Source: Actinomadura syzygii
Lineage (GTDB): Bacteria > Actinomycetota > Actinomycetes > Streptosporangiales > Streptosporangiaceae
DNA length: 64,000 nt
Direction of reading: 5' to 3'
NCBI RefSeq assembly: GCF_008085905.1
Contig: NZ_VSFF01000010.1
Coordinates: forward strand, 124,001 to 188,000
Program-made: the position numbers and the translations under genes
The notes under the pieces: generated by a model
What the model saw: the letters and a program-made list of their open reading frames with translations, nothing else
Told to the model about the DNA's origin: nothing
Databases searched by the model: none
In this document: positions 33,451-43,236 of the stretch, piece by piece
Layout of the letters: every line of letters starts with the position of its first letter
Position numbering within the stretch: position 1 is the first letter of the stretch

Positions 33451-36177
33451 TCAGCGGCTGTCCCCGCCTCCCGCACCGGCTCCCGTCCCCGATCCGGCCG
33501 CGGCCTCCGCCGCCTCGATCGCCGCGCGCCCCGCCTCCAGCCGCGCGACGGGGATGCGGAACGGCGAGCAGGACACGTAGTCCAGCCCCGCCTCGTGGCA
33601 GAAGTGCACCGAGTCGGGGTCGCCGCCGTGCTCGCCGCAGATGCCGAGGTGCAGGCCGGGACGGGCGCGCCGGCCCTCCTCGACGGCGATGCGGATCAGC
33701 CGTCCGACGCCCTCCCGGTCGAGCGTCTCGAACGGCGACACCCCGAAGATCCCGAGTTCCAGGTACTGCGAGAAGAACGCGGCCTCGACGTCGTCGCGGG
33801 AGAAGCCCCAGGTCGTCTGGGTGAGGTCGTTGGTGCCGAAGGAGAAGAACTCGGCGGCCTCGGCGATCTGCCCGGCGGTCAGCGCGGCCCTCGGCAGCTC
33901 GATCATCGTGCCGATCAGCGCGGGGACGTCCACGCCGGACGCCTCCGCGACCTCGGCGAGGATGCCGCGGGCCTCGTCCCGGACGGCCTCCAGCTCCTGC
34001 ACCGCGCCGACCAGCGGGATCATGATCTCCGGGCGCGGGTCGCCGCCCGCCCGGCGGCGCGCCGCCGCGGCCTCGGCGATGGCCCGGACCTGCATGCCGA
34101 ACAGGCCCGGGATGACCAGCCCGAGACGGACGCCGCGCAGGCCGAGCATGGGGTTCTGCTCGTGCAGGCGGGTGACCGCTTCGAGTAGCCTCCGGTCCTT
34201 GGCGTCCGCGTCGTCCCCGGCGAGCGCGACCTTGACCGACAGGTCGGTGATGTCGGGGAGGAACTCGTGCAGCGGCGGGTCGATCAGCCGGATGGTGACC
34301 GGGAGGCCGTCCATCGCCTCGAAGATGCCCTCGAAGTCCTGCTTCTGGAGGGGTTCGAGGGCGTCCAGCGCGGCCTTGCGGCCCTCGTCGTCCGCGGCGA
34401 GGATGAGCTGCTCGACGAGCTGCCGCCGGTCGCCGAGGAACATGTGCTCGGTGCGGCACAGCCCGATCCCGGCCGCGCCGAACCGGCGGGCGCGGGCGGC
34501 GTCCTCGGGGGTGTCGCAGTTCGCGCGGACGTCCAGCCTCGCCCGCGCGTCGGCGTGCTCCATCACGCGGTGGACGGCGTTGACGAGGTCGTCGCCGTCC
34601 CCCTCGGTCCGCTCGCCCTCGAAGTACCGGACGACGGGCGAGTCCTCGACGGGGACCTCGCCCAGGTAGACGTCGCCGGACGACCCGTCGATGGAGATCA
34701 CGTCGCCCTCCCGGACGGTGACCCCGCCGGGCGCGGTGAAGTGCCCGTCCTTGACGTCGACGTCGAGCTCCTCGGCGCCGCACACGCAGGTCTTGCCCAT
34801 CCCCCGGGCGACGACGGCGGCGTGCGAGGTCTTCCCGCCCCGGGACGTCAGCACGCCCTTCGCGGCCACCATCCCGGCGAGGTCGTCGGGGTTGGTCTCG
34901 CGGCGGACGAGGATCACGTCCTCCCCGCGCCCGGCCAGCTCGACGGCGCGGGGCGAGGTGAAAACGGCCTTGCCGACGGCCGCGCCCGGCGAGGCGTTCA
35001 TCCCCTTGGTGAGCTTCGTCACCCCGTCGACCTTGCTCGCGAAGCGGGGGAACATGAGCTGGGCGAGCTGGTCGCCGGTGACGCGGCGGGCGGTCTCGTC
35101 CATGTCGATGAGGCCCTGGTCGAAGAGCTGGCAGGCGATGCGGAAGGCCGCCGCCGCCGTCCGCTTGCCGACCCGGGTCTGGAGCATCCACAGCTTGCCG
35201 CGCTCGATCGTGAACTCGATGTCGCACATGTCGCGGTAGTGGTTCTCCAGCGTCTCCATGATCTCGAGGAGCCGGTCGTAGGACGCCTTGTCGATCCGCT
35301 CGAGCTCCTTCAGCGGGACGGTGTTGCGGATGCCCGCGACCACGTCCTCGCCCTGCGCGTTCTGCAGGTAGTCGCCGTAGACGCCCTGCTGGCCGGACGC
35401 CGGGTCGCGGGTGAAGGCGACGCCCGTCCCGGAGTCGAGGCCCATGTTGCCGAAGACCATCGAGCAGATGTTCACGGCTGTGCCGAGGTCGACCGGGATG
35501 CGCTCCTGCCGCCGGTACAGGATCGCGCGGGGGGCGTTCCAGGAGTTGAACACCGCCTCGACGGCGAGGTCCATCTGCTCGCGCGGGTCGGTGGGGAACG
35601 ACCGCCCCGCCTGCTCCTTGACGATCGCCTTGAACCGTCCGACGAGCTCCTTGAAGTCGTCGGCGGTCAGGTCGCCGTCGCTGTCGGTGCCCCGGGCGCG
35701 CTTGACGTCCTCGATCGCGTCCTCGAACAGGTCGCCGTCGACGTCGAGGACGGTCTTGCCGAACATCTGGATCAGGCGGCGGTAGGAGTCCCACGCGAAG
35801 CGCTCGTCCCCCGCCTGCGCGGCGAGGCCGTGCACGGACTCGTCGTTCAGCCCCACGTTGAGGACGGTCTCCATCATCCCCGGCATGCTGAACTTGGCCC
35901 CGGACCGCACGCTGACCAGAAGCGGGTCGTCGCTCTGGCCGAGCTTCTTGCCCATCGCCGACTCCAGCGCGGCGAGGTGGGCGTTCACCTCGTCGGCGAG
36001 CCCGCCGGGCAGGGTCCCGTGGGCGAGGTAGTGTCGGCACGCCTCCGCGGTGATCGTGAACCCGGGGGGGACGGGCAGCCCGAGGTTGGTCATCTCGGCC
36101 AGGTTGGCGCCTTTGCCGCCCAGCAGGTCCTTGAGGTCCTTGTTTCCCTCAGTGAAGTCGTAAACGAACTTCGGCAC
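33451..36177 (-). CDS. ppdK: Pyruvate, phosphate dikinase
   Basis: 908 residues, close to the usual about 880. The GTG at 36177 follows AAGGAG. The nucleotide-binding domain begins FTEGNKDLKDLLGGKGANLAEM (spaced here: GGKGANLAEMTNLGLP), and SVRSGAKFSMPGMM is the ATP loop. The phospho-histidine is His452 in GGKTSHAAVVARG. The PEP/pyruvate barrel has LCRTEHMF, GTNDLTQTTWGFSRDD and GICGEHGGDP. It interconverts pyruvate, ATP and phosphate with PEP, AMP and pyrophosphate in central metabolism. The C-terminal 15 residues are a Gly/Ala tail. Confidence 0.95.
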   Translation of the reverse strand: MPKFVYDFTEGNKDLKDLLGGKGANLAEMTNLGLPVPPGFTITAEACRHYLAHGTLPGGLADEVNAHLAALESAMGKKLGQSDDPLLVSVRSGAKFSMPGMMETVLNVGLNDESVHGLAAQAGDERFAWDSYRRLIQMFGKTVLDVDGDLFEDAIEDVKRARGTDSDGDLTADDFKELVGRFKAIVKEQAGRSFPTDPREQMDLAVEAVFNSWNAPRAILYRRQERIPVDLGTAVNICSMVFGNMGLDSGTGVAFTRDPASGQQGVYGDYLQNAQGEDVVAGIRNTVPLKELERIDKASYDRLLEIMETLENHYRDMCDIEFTIERGKLWMLQTRVGKRTAAAAFRIACQLFDQGLIDMDETARRVTGDQLAQLMFPRFASKVDGVTKLTKGMNASPGAAVGKAVFTSPRAVELAGRGEDVILVRRETNPDDLAGMVAAKGVLTSRGGKTSHAAVVARGMGKTCVCGAEELDVDVKDGHFTAPGGVTVREGDVISIDGSSGDVYLGEVPVEDSPVVRYFEGERTEGDGDDLVNAVHRVMEHADARARLDVRANCDTPEDAARARRFGAAGIGLCRTEHMFLGDRRQLVEQLILAADDEGRKAALDALEPLQKQDFEGIFEAMDGLPVTIRLIDPPLHEFLPDITDLSVKVALAGDDADAKDRRLLEAVTRLHEQNPMLGLRGVRLGLVIPGLFGMQVRAIAEAAAARRRAGGDPRPEIMIPLVGAVQELEAVRDEARGILAEVAEASGVDVPALIGTMIELPRAALTAGQIAEAAEFFSFGTNDLTQTTWGFSRDDVEAAFFSQYLELGIFGVSPFETLDREGVGRLIRIAVEEGRRARPGLHLGICGEHGGDPDSVHFCHEAGLDYVSCSPFRIPVARLEAGRAAIEAAEAAAGSGTGAGAGGGDSR

Positions 36178-36377
36178 GGAGAGCTCCTTCCGCCCTGTTT
36201 GCGGGGACTGTACCCGCGAACTTCCGCATGTTTCGGCGCCCACCCGGCGGGACGGAGTTTGCCCAGGTCAGACTAAGGATAGTGGTCTATTCCAATTCGG
36301 ACCAACGGGGATCAACCCGGACACGGAGGCGTGCCCACTCGGCGCGCGCGGGAATGATGGATCACGGAGGTGAGGCT

Positions 36378-38264
36378 GTGAGGCCGAAGGTCGCCGGCGG
36401 CCGGGCGGGAGACCCGTTCGCCCCGATCGCCGATTTCGGATTCCTGTCGGACTGCGAGACGACCGCGCTGGTCGCGCCGAGCGGCAACATCGAGTGGATG
36501 TGCCTGCCGAAGATGGACTCGCCCAGCGTCTTCGGGTCGATCCTGGACCGCGACGCCGGGTACTTCCGGGTCGGCCCGGCGGGCGTGGAGGTGCCCGCCG
36601 CGCAGCGCTACGTCCCCGGCACCATGGTCATGGAGACCACCTGGTGGGTGCACGGCGGCTGGCTCGTGGTGACCGACGCCCTGCTGATGGGCCCGTGGCA
36701 CCACGAAACGGAACGTTCCCATACGCACCGCAGGGCCCCGACCGACTACGACGCCGACCACGTCCTGCTGCGGATGGTGGAGTGCGTGAACGGCCAGGTC
36801 CAGGTCCGGCTCGACTGCATGCCGGTGTTCGACTACGGGCGGACCCCGGCCCGCTGGGAGCACGCCGGGGCCGGTTACCACGAGGCCGTGGCGCGCGGCG
36901 ACGGGCTCGGGCTGCGGCTCACCACCGACATGAACGTCGGGTTCGAGGGGTCGCTCGCCACGGCCCGGACGCTGCTGAAGCAGGGCGAGTCCCGGTTCGT
37001 GGCGCTGTCGTGGAGCGAGCACGCGGCGCCGTCGTCCTGGCAGGACGCGCGCGAGCGGCTGACCTGGACCGTCCACCACTGGCAGCACTGGCTCGACCGG
37101 GGCCGGTTCCCCGACCATCCGTGGCGCAGCCACCTGCAGCGCAGCGCGCTGACGCTGAAGGGGCTGACGTTCGGGCCGTCCGGGGCGGTGGCCGCGGCGG
37201 CGACGACGTCCCTGCCCGAGTCGCCCGGCGGCGACCGCAACTGGGACTACCGCTACACCTGGATCCGCGACTCGACGATGGCGCTCTGGGCCTTCTACAC
37301 CCTCGGGTACGACTGGGAGGCGAACGACTTCTTCTACTTCATCACCGACGTCGCCGAGGCCGCCGAGGGCCGGCTCCAGATCATGTACGGGCTGGACGGC
37401 CGCGAGGAGCTCCCCGAGTCGACGCTCGACCACCTGACCGGGTACGACGACGCCCGTCCGGTCCGGATCGGCAACGAGGCGTACAAGCAGGCCCAGCACG
37501 ACGTGTGGGGCGCGATCATCGGCTCGATCTACCTGTTCGTGCGCAAACGCGACCGGCTGGACGACCGGCTCTGGAAGATCATCATCAAGCAGGTGGAGGA
37601 CGCGCTCGCCAACTGGCGCGCCCCCGACCGCGGCATGTGGGAGGTGCGCGGGGAGCCGCGGCACTTCACCTCGTCCAAGGTGTTCTGCTGGGTGGCGGCC
37701 GAGCGCGGCGCCCGGCTCGCCCGCATCCGCGGCGACCGCGACCGGGCCCGCCGCTGGCAGGCCGCCGCCGACGAGATCCACGCCGACGTGCTCGCGCACG
37801 CGCTGGACGAGCGCGGCGTCTTCACCGCCCACTACGGCGCCTCGGCGCTGGACGCGTCCGCGCTGCTGATCCCGCTGCTGGGCTTCCTCCCGGCGGACGA
37901 CAAGCGGGTGCGTGAGACCGTCCTCGCCATCGCCGACGAGCTGTCGGAGGACGACCTCGTGCTGCGCTACCGCGCGGCGGAGACCGACGACGGCTTCGAC
38001 TCCGACGAGGGCACTTTCACGATCTGCTCGTTCTGGCTGGTCAGCGCGCTGGTGATGATCGGCGAGCTGGACCGGGCGCGGGCGCTGTGCGAGAAGCTGC
38101 TGTCCTACGCGAGCCCGCTCCAGCTCTACGCGGAGGAGATCGACCCGCACACCGGACGGCACCTCGGCAACTTCCCGCAGGCGTTCACCCACCTGGCCCT
38201 GATCAACGCGGTCATGCAGGTGATCAGGGCGGAGAACGACGAACCCCAGTCCCCCTTGGCCTGA
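36378..38264 (+). CDS. GH15-family enzyme (trehalase/glucoamylase-like)
   Basis: 628 residues. The GTG at 36378 is chosen because GGAGG lies 7 bases upstream; ATGs at 36354/36357 are possible. N-terminal beta-sandwich begins ADFGFLSDCETTALVAPSGN. The (alpha/alpha)6 barrel contains GGDRNWDYRYTWIRDS, NEAYKQAQHDVWG, and DEGTFTICSFWLV, the standard motifs of bacterial GH15 trehalases/glucoamylases. There is no signal peptide, so it acts in the cytoplasm. It is divergent from ppdK with a 200-base gap containing both promoters. Confidence 0.9.
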   Translation: MRPKVAGGRAGDPFAPIADFGFLSDCETTALVAPSGNIEWMCLPKMDSPSVFGSILDRDAGYFRVGPAGVEVPAAQRYVPGTMVMETTWWVHGGWLVVTDALLMGPWHHETERSHTHRRAPTDYDADHVLLRMVECVNGQVQVRLDCMPVFDYGRTPARWEHAGAGYHEAVARGDGLGLRLTTDMNVGFEGSLATARTLLKQGESRFVALSWSEHAAPSSWQDARERLTWTVHHWQHWLDRGRFPDHPWRSHLQRSALTLKGLTFGPSGAVAAAATTSLPESPGGDRNWDYRYTWIRDSTMALWAFYTLGYDWEANDFFYFITDVAEAAEGRLQIMYGLDGREELPESTLDHLTGYDDARPVRIGNEAYKQAQHDVWGAIIGSIYLFVRKRDRLDDRLWKIIIKQVEDALANWRAPDRGMWEVRGEPRHFTSSKVFCWVAAERGARLARIRGDRDRARRWQAAADEIHADVLAHALDERGVFTAHYGASALDASALLIPLLGFLPADDKRVRETVLAIADELSEDDLVLRYRAAETDDGFDSDEGTFTICSFWLVSALVMIGELDRARALCEKLLSYASPLQLYAEEIDPHTGRHLGNFPQAFTHLALINAVMQVIRAENDEPQSPLA

Positions 38265-38375
38265 CGGCGCCTGACGAGGATCGGCGGGCCGGATGATCAC
38301 AACCTGACAACTGCTGTCAGAACACCCGTTCCGCCCGGTTCGTCCCGACTACCGTTCCGTTCCGTCCCCGCCTCC

Positions 38376-38951
38376 GTGGCGGAGGCGCCCGTGCGGACGA
38401 GGCGGCGCGCGGTGGTCATGCTCTGCGCCGTGCTCGCCGGGCTCGTCCTGGCCGGGGCGGGCGTGTTCGGGGTCGTCCGGTTCGCCGCCGATGACGGCGG
38501 GTCCCGCGGCCGTCCGATCCCCGGGGGCATGGTGGCGGTGGCGTCCCTGGCGGCGGGCGAGTGCCTCAGCGGGTACACCGATCCGGCGGCGGTGCGGCAG
38601 CCGTGCGACCGCGGCCACACCGGCGAGGTCGGCGCCAAGGCGACGCTGCGGGACGGCGCGTACCCCGGCGCCGAAGGGCTCCGCGCCCAGGCGACGGACC
38701 TGTGCAAGGAGCGGACGGCGTTCCTCACCAAGGTCCCCTGGGCGGCCGACCTCGAACTCAAGATCGCACTGCCCCGCGCGGACGCCCGGTGCTACGCGCA
38801 GGCGCGGCGGGTCCTGACGCGCCTGCCGAAGTCCGTGGAGCCGATGTACATACGGCCGAGCCGGGAGACCTGGGCGCAGGGCGACCGGCTGGTCTACTGC
38901 CTGCTCGTGAGCAAGAGCGAGCCACTGCGGCGATCCTTCATGAAACGCTGA
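38376..38951 (+). CDS. Membrane-anchored protein with one septum-formation-type domain
   Basis: 191 residues from GTG 38376; no ribosome binding site is clear. One membrane helix at about 12-35. The outer domain has paired cysteines: GECLSGY, RQPCDRGHTGEV, DLCKER and RCYAQA, plus YCLLVSK. This Cys pattern and the phrase CDRGHTGEV match the septum-formation (Septum_form) domain family. It ends in SEPLRRSFMKR, which resembles the end of the next gene product (KKPLKKSLLRH), so the two are paralogues. Role: likely envelope or division related; unproven. Confidence 0.78.
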   Translation: MAEAPVRTRRRAVVMLCAVLAGLVLAGAGVFGVVRFAADDGGSRGRPIPGGMVAVASLAAGECLSGYTDPAAVRQPCDRGHTGEVGAKATLRDGAYPGAEGLRAQATDLCKERTAFLTKVPWAADLELKIALPRADARCYAQARRVLTRLPKSVEPMYIRPSRETWAQGDRLVYCLLVSKSEPLRRSFMKR

Positions 38952-38985
38952 AAACGATCACGACGGCCGCGCCCCTTCACCGGCC

Positions 38986-39018
38986 TCCGGCGGCCCCCGC
39001 CCTCGGGAGGCCGCCGGA
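38986..39018 (+). terminator. Hairpin in the 258-base gap between septum-formation paralogues
   Basis: TCCGGCGGCC (38986-38995) pairs with GGCCGCCGGA (39009-39018), 13-base loop, no U tract. The rest of the gap (39090-39160) is unusually AT-rich and probably carries the promoter of the next gene. Confidence 0.5.
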
Positions 39019-39209
39019 CGGGTCGCACCGCCGCGCCGGGGTCGTGCACCGAGCGCCCGCGCCAGACGACGGGACGACCCGCGCCGCGGAGGTGATGTTG
39101 TTCACTGTAATGGACGGGAGTATCTTTCTATGGTTTCTAATCTATTACGAGTCGGCGACGGGCCGTCGGAAACGGATCTTCCGCCGGGTGCGCTGGCTAG
39201 CTTTCTGCC

Positions 39210-40397
39210 GTGACAACGCCACCGCCCACTGACGACGACACCAACGAGCCCACGCCCGGTCCGGCCTGGGCCGCGCCCGGCGAACTCCCGGTGGAGTCCG
39301 CCCTCCCGCCCGGCGGTCCCCCGCTTCCCGGCGCCGCACCCCACGCCCACGGGCCACCGCCCGGCGGTCCGCCGCTTCCCGGCGCCGCGCCCCACGGCCA
39401 CGGGCCGCCGCCCGGTGGTGCGCCGCTGCCGGGCGCCGCGCCCCGGCCGCGGATCAACCCGTTCGCGATCATGGCGCTGCTCTCCGGGCTGTTCGGACTC
39501 GTGCTCTTCGCGATCGGGTTCGCCGTCGCCGCGTTCGTCCAGACCGGGCGCCGCGGCGAGCGGGGCAGGTGGCTCGCCGTGGTCGGCCTCGTCGCGGCCG
39601 CCGGCTGGATCGCGGTCATCGCGGTCGTGGTCGTCGCGACCTCGCTGCTCACCGCGGACCGCGACGAGTCCGGGCACGTCACGGGCAAGGACAAGCTCCT
39701 GCCCGGGATGCTCCGCGTCGGCGACTGCTTCACCGGGCTGGAGGGCGTCTCCAGCAGGTCCCCCATCACGGCCCTGCCCTGCTCGCGGCCGCACGAGGGC
39801 GAGGCCGTCGCCGAGCTGCGGCTCCCCCGCGACCCGTGGCCCGGCGACAGGGAGGTCCTGGAGCGGGCGAGCGACGCCTGCGACTACAAGGTCGCCCGGT
39901 TGATGAAGAGCCGGTACGCCGAGCACCTGGAGCAGTACGCCATCCCGCCGAACAAGCTGGGCTGGGACGCCGGGGACCGCCGGACGCTCTGCATCCTGCG
40001 CTACATCGGCCCGGTGAAGCTCACCGTGCCGCTCGCCGAGACCATGGATCCGAACAAGAGGCTCTGGCGGGAGCTGCACCGCGGCGACTGCCTCGCCGCC
40101 TGGTCGGAGGGTTCGATCGTCCAGAGCGTCCTGCCCTGCGACAAGGCGCACTGGTCGCAGGTGTACGCCGTCTACAAGCTGCCCTCCGTCTCGTACCCGG
40201 GGGAGAAGACGCTCCAGCGGAAGGTCAAGGCGGGCTGCAACGCGCGCTGGTGGGACGGCTTCGACGTCCGCGAATACCCGCAGCTGGTGCGCTTCGCGTA
40301 CCCGGTCGAATATGAGTGGGAGGCCGGTGTCCGCACCGCGGTCTGCCTCGGGGAGGCCGACAAGAAGCCCCTGAAGAAGTCGCTGCTGCGGCACTGA
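39210..40397 (+). CDS. DUF4190-type membrane protein with two septum-formation domains
   Basis: 395 residues, GTG start at 39210 with no ribosome binding site; a TAGCTT box lies about 9 bases upstream, so the message may be leaderless. The N-terminal 95 residues are Pro/Gly/Ala-rich with a 17-residue repeat encoded by 51-bp units. Two membrane helices follow at about 88-112 and 125-147 (DUF4190-like). The outer part has two Cys-rich copies: GDCFTGLEG, LPCSRPHEGE, DACDYK, and GDCLAAWSEG, LPCDKAHWSQVY, CNARWW, VCLGEAD. It looks like a duplicated version of the upstream protein. A division or envelope role is inferred from the domain name. Confidence 0.8.
   Translation: MTTPPPTDDDTNEPTPGPAWAAPGELPVESALPPGGPPLPGAAPHAHGPPPGGPPLPGAAPHGHGPPPGGAPLPGAAPRPRINPFAIMALLSGLFGLVLFAIGFAVAAFVQTGRRGERGRWLAVVGLVAAAGWIAVIAVVVVATSLLTADRDESGHVTGKDKLLPGMLRVGDCFTGLEGVSSRSPITALPCSRPHEGEAVAELRLPRDPWPGDREVLERASDACDYKVARLMKSRYAEHLEQYAIPPNKLGWDAGDRRTLCILRYIGPVKLTVPLAETMDPNKRLWRELHRGDCLAAWSEGSIVQSVLPCDKAHWSQVYAVYKLPSVSYPGEKTLQRKVKAGCNARWWDGFDVREYPQLVRFAYPVEYEWEAGVRTAVCLGEADKKPLKKSLLRH
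39309..39452. repeat. 51-bp coding tandem repeat, about 2.8 copies
   Basis: Units at 39309-39359, 39360-39410 and a partial one at 39411-39452 encode PGGPPLPGAAPHAHGPP and variants. Copy number probably varies between strains. Confidence 0.8.
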
Positions 40398-40399
40398 CC

Positions 40400-40429
40400 G
40401 GTGGCCCCCGGCACCCGCCGGGGGCCACC
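40400..40429. terminator. Bidirectional 12-bp hairpin terminator
   Basis: GGTGGCCCCCGG (40400-40411) and CCGGGGGCCACC (40418-40429) with a 6-base loop lie between two convergent genes that end at 40397 and 40438. Confidence 0.75.
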
Positions 40430-40437
40430 AGTGCGGG

Positions 40438-42714
40438 TCAGACGACCGCGCCGGAGTCGTTCGCCGAGCGCCGCGCCGGACGCCGGGACGACCCGCCCTT
40501 GCGCTGCGGCGGCGGCGCCTTCGCGTACCGCTCCAGGACGACCGCGATCGGCGTCGCGGTGAACACGCTGGAGTACGTCCCGACGACGATGCCGATCAGC
40601 AGGGCGATCGCGAAGTCCCGCAGCGAGTCCCCGCCGAGGACGGCGAGCGCCGCGAGGATGAACAGCGCGCCCATCCCGGTGTTGATCGTCCGCGGGACGG
40701 TCTGCAGCACCCCCCGGTTCGCGATCGCCGCGAACCGGCCCTTCGGCTGGTCGCCCCACAGCTCCCGGACCCGGTCGAACACGACGACCGAGTCGTTCAC
40801 CGAGTACCCGATGATCGTGAGGAGCGCGGCGAGGAAGACGCCGTCGATCGGTTTCCCGAGCCAGGCGAACACGCCGGTGACGATCACGATGTCGTGGAAC
40901 ATGGCGAGGACCGAGCCGGTCGCGAACGTCCAGCGGAACCTGATCGTCAGGTAGGCGAGCTGGACGAGCAGCGCGACGCCGAGCGCGATGAGCGCCTTCT
41001 TGCGCAGCTCGTCGCCGAGGCTCGGCCCGATCAGCTCGTCGCGCTGCTTGGCCGCCCCGCCGCCCTCCTTCGCGAGCGCGTCCTGGATGCGCTTCTCCTG
41101 CTCGTTGGTCAGGTCGGACGTCCGGACGGAGATGTCGTCCTTCCCGGACGTCTGGACGACGGCGCGCGGGAACCCGGCGTCGGACACGGCGGCGCGGGCG
41201 GTGTCGATGTCCACGTGGCGGCTGGTGGAGTACTCGACGAGCCGCCCGCCGGTGAACTCGACGCCGTAGTTCAGCCCGCGGCTGAAGATCCCGGTCGCGG
41301 CGATGAGGACGGCGAGCCCGGAGATCCCGAGCCACAGGCGGCTGCGCCTCATCAGGTCGGGGCCGCTCTCCTCCAGCCACCGCCGGATCCGCCCGGCCCC
41401 GGCGAGGCCGCCCGCCCGGCCCCTGGTCAGCTTGGGGAAGCGCGCGGCGGCGGCGTCGGTGAGCACGCGGCTGAGCAGCATCGCGGACACCAGGGACGCC
41501 AGCACGCCGATCGTCAGCGTGACGCCGAACCCCTTCACCGGCCCGGACGCGAGGAAGAACAGCAGGCCGCCCGCCAGCAGCGTGGTGACGGCGCTGTCGG
41601 CGATCGCCGACCACGCCTTGTCGAAGCCGACGGCGAGCGCCGCGCGCGCTCCGCGTCCCGGGGCCGCCGCCCGTTCCTCCCTGGCGCGTTCGAAGGCGAG
41701 GACGTTCGCGTCGATGGCCATGCCGATGGCGAGGACGAACCCGGCGAGCCCCGGCAACGTGAGCGTCGCGCCGACGGCGACGAGCGCGGCGTAGGAGATC
41801 AGCGCGTACCCGGCGAGCGCGACCGTGGCGAGCAGGCCGACGATCCGGTAGACGGCCACGATGAACAGGCCGGTCAGGATGATGCCGATGACGGCGGCGC
41901 GGGCGCTGGCGTCGATCGCCTCGTCGCCGAGCGTCGGCCCGACCACCCGCTGCTCGATGACCTTCACCGGGACGGGCAGCGAGCCGCCCTCGATCAGCGC
42001 CGCCAGGTCCTTCGCCTCGTCCGCGCCGAAGCTGCCGGTGATCTGGGTGGAGCCGCCGGTGATCCCGACGCCGCACGGCACGCTCCCGGTGACCTGCGGG
42101 GACGAGATGACCTTGCCGTCCAGGACGATCGCGACGCGCCGCTCGTCACCGGTCGCGCACGCCGCCTTGGCGGTCAGCTTCTCCCAGGTCTTGCCGCCGC
42201 CGCCCTTGAAGTCGACGTTGACGGCCCAGCCGCCGATGTTCTGCGGGTCGTAGACGGCGCTCGCCGAGCCGACGCCCGCCCCGGTCAGCGCGGCCGGGCC
42301 GATGAGGATCTGCTGCCCGGACTCGTCCGGGATGAGCTGCTGCCCCTGCGCGGGCTTGCCGGTGTCGGGCAGCACGGGATGCGCGGTGAGCTGCGCGGTC
42401 TTGCCGAGCGTCGCGGCGGCCTGGGCCGGGTCCTGGACGTCGGGCAGCTCGACGATCAGCCGCCGGTCGCCGGACCGGGTGATCGACGACTCGGCGACGC
42501 CGAGCGCGTCGACCCGCCGGTGGAGCACCTCCCGGGCGCGGTCGGTGGACTTGCGGTCGGCCTTCACGGTCGGCGAGTCCTGGGTTTCGAGCACGATCTG
42601 CGTCCCGCCGCGGAGGTCGAGGCCGAGGCGGGCGGGTTTGGACCAAGCGAAATAGAACGATGTGGCGAGCACGGCGAACGCCAGTACCGCCCGCACCACG
42701 TTGGCGCGAGTCAA
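40438..42714 (-). CDS. secDF: Fused SecDF protein-export membrane protein
   Basis: 758 residues from a TTG at 42714, 5 bases after GGAGG; an in-frame GTG at 42726 would place the ribosome binding site inside the gene. The SecD half has GLDLRGGTQIVL, the outer P1 domain and GFVLAIGMAIDANVLAFER. The SecF half begins near LRRSRLWLGISG and contains NYGVEFTGGRLVEY and GYSVNDSVVVFDRVRE. About 12 membrane helices. SecDF uses the proton gradient to pull exported proteins. Actinobacteria usually have separate secD and secF near ruvB, so this fused form is probably a second copy. Confidence 0.9.
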   Translation of the reverse strand: MTRANVVRAVLAFAVLATSFYFAWSKPARLGLDLRGGTQIVLETQDSPTVKADRKSTDRAREVLHRRVDALGVAESSITRSGDRRLIVELPDVQDPAQAAATLGKTAQLTAHPVLPDTGKPAQGQQLIPDESGQQILIGPAALTGAGVGSASAVYDPQNIGGWAVNVDFKGGGGKTWEKLTAKAACATGDERRVAIVLDGKVISSPQVTGSVPCGVGITGGSTQITGSFGADEAKDLAALIEGGSLPVPVKVIEQRVVGPTLGDEAIDASARAAVIGIILTGLFIVAVYRIVGLLATVALAGYALISYAALVAVGATLTLPGLAGFVLAIGMAIDANVLAFERAREERAAAPGRGARAALAVGFDKAWSAIADSAVTTLLAGGLLFFLASGPVKGFGVTLTIGVLASLVSAMLLSRVLTDAAAARFPKLTRGRAGGLAGAGRIRRWLEESGPDLMRRSRLWLGISGLAVLIAATGIFSRGLNYGVEFTGGRLVEYSTSRHVDIDTARAAVSDAGFPRAVVQTSGKDDISVRTSDLTNEQEKRIQDALAKEGGGAAKQRDELIGPSLGDELRKKALIALGVALLVQLAYLTIRFRWTFATGSVLAMFHDIVIVTGVFAWLGKPIDGVFLAALLTIIGYSVNDSVVVFDRVRELWGDQPKGRFAAIANRGVLQTVPRTINTGMGALFILAALAVLGGDSLRDFAIALLIGIVVGTYSSVFTATPIAVVLERYAKAPPPQRKGGSSRRPARRSANDSGAVV

Positions 42715-42777
42715 GGGAACCTCCACACGGGACTTCGGCGGCGCACCCGTGGACGGTGCGGCGCCGCTGACTAGGGC

Positions 42778-43236
42778 TCAGATCCGTGGGAGGGAGGGGG
42801 GTGCGCGCCCGCGCGGGGCGCCCGCCGGGCGGACGTCCGGCGAGCGGGGGACGGCGTCGGCCCGGGACACGCGCCCGGACGGCGGCCGGAGGTCGACGCC
42901 GGCCGCGGGCAGCGCCGCGTGGACGGGATGACCGGCGAAGACGAGATGCCCGGCCTGCGCCGCGTGGACGAACCGCGCCGGTGGAACGGGCTGCGTCACC
43001 TGGACGAGCCGCGCCGCGTGCGCGGACGTGCGGTGGGAGGGCCGGTGCTTGGACGAGGACCGCGGCCGGGCCGGGGCCTGCTGCGCCGTCCCGGTCCGGA
43101 CGGCGCTGACGAGCCCGGTGGAGGCCGTCGCGCCGTGGGTCGCGGCCCCGGCGGGACCGGCCACGACGCCGACGAGGCCCAGCGCGAGGATCAGCAGCCG
43201 GGCGAGGGCCGAGGCAGGACGACGCGGCTCGCGCAT
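42778..43236 (-). CDS. Small secreted Pro/Ala/His-rich protein
   Basis: 152 residues from ATG 43236 behind GGGAGG (7 bases). Residues 1-32 are a good signal peptide (PASALARLLILALGLVGVVA, cleavage likely after GAA). The mature part is rich in Ala, Pro, Arg and His without recognisable motif or cysteine. It starts upstream of the secDF gene on the same strand with 63 bases between, so they may be co-transcribed. Low-complexity composition means it could be a chance frame, but the ribosome binding site and signal peptide argue for a gene. Confidence 0.55.
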   Translation of the reverse strand: MREPRRPASALARLLILALGLVGVVAGPAGAATHGATASTGLVSAVRTGTAQQAPARPRSSSKHRPSHRTSAHAARLVQVTQPVPPARFVHAAQAGHLVFAGHPVHAALPAAGVDLRPPSGRVSRADAVPRSPDVRPAGAPRGRAPPSLPRI

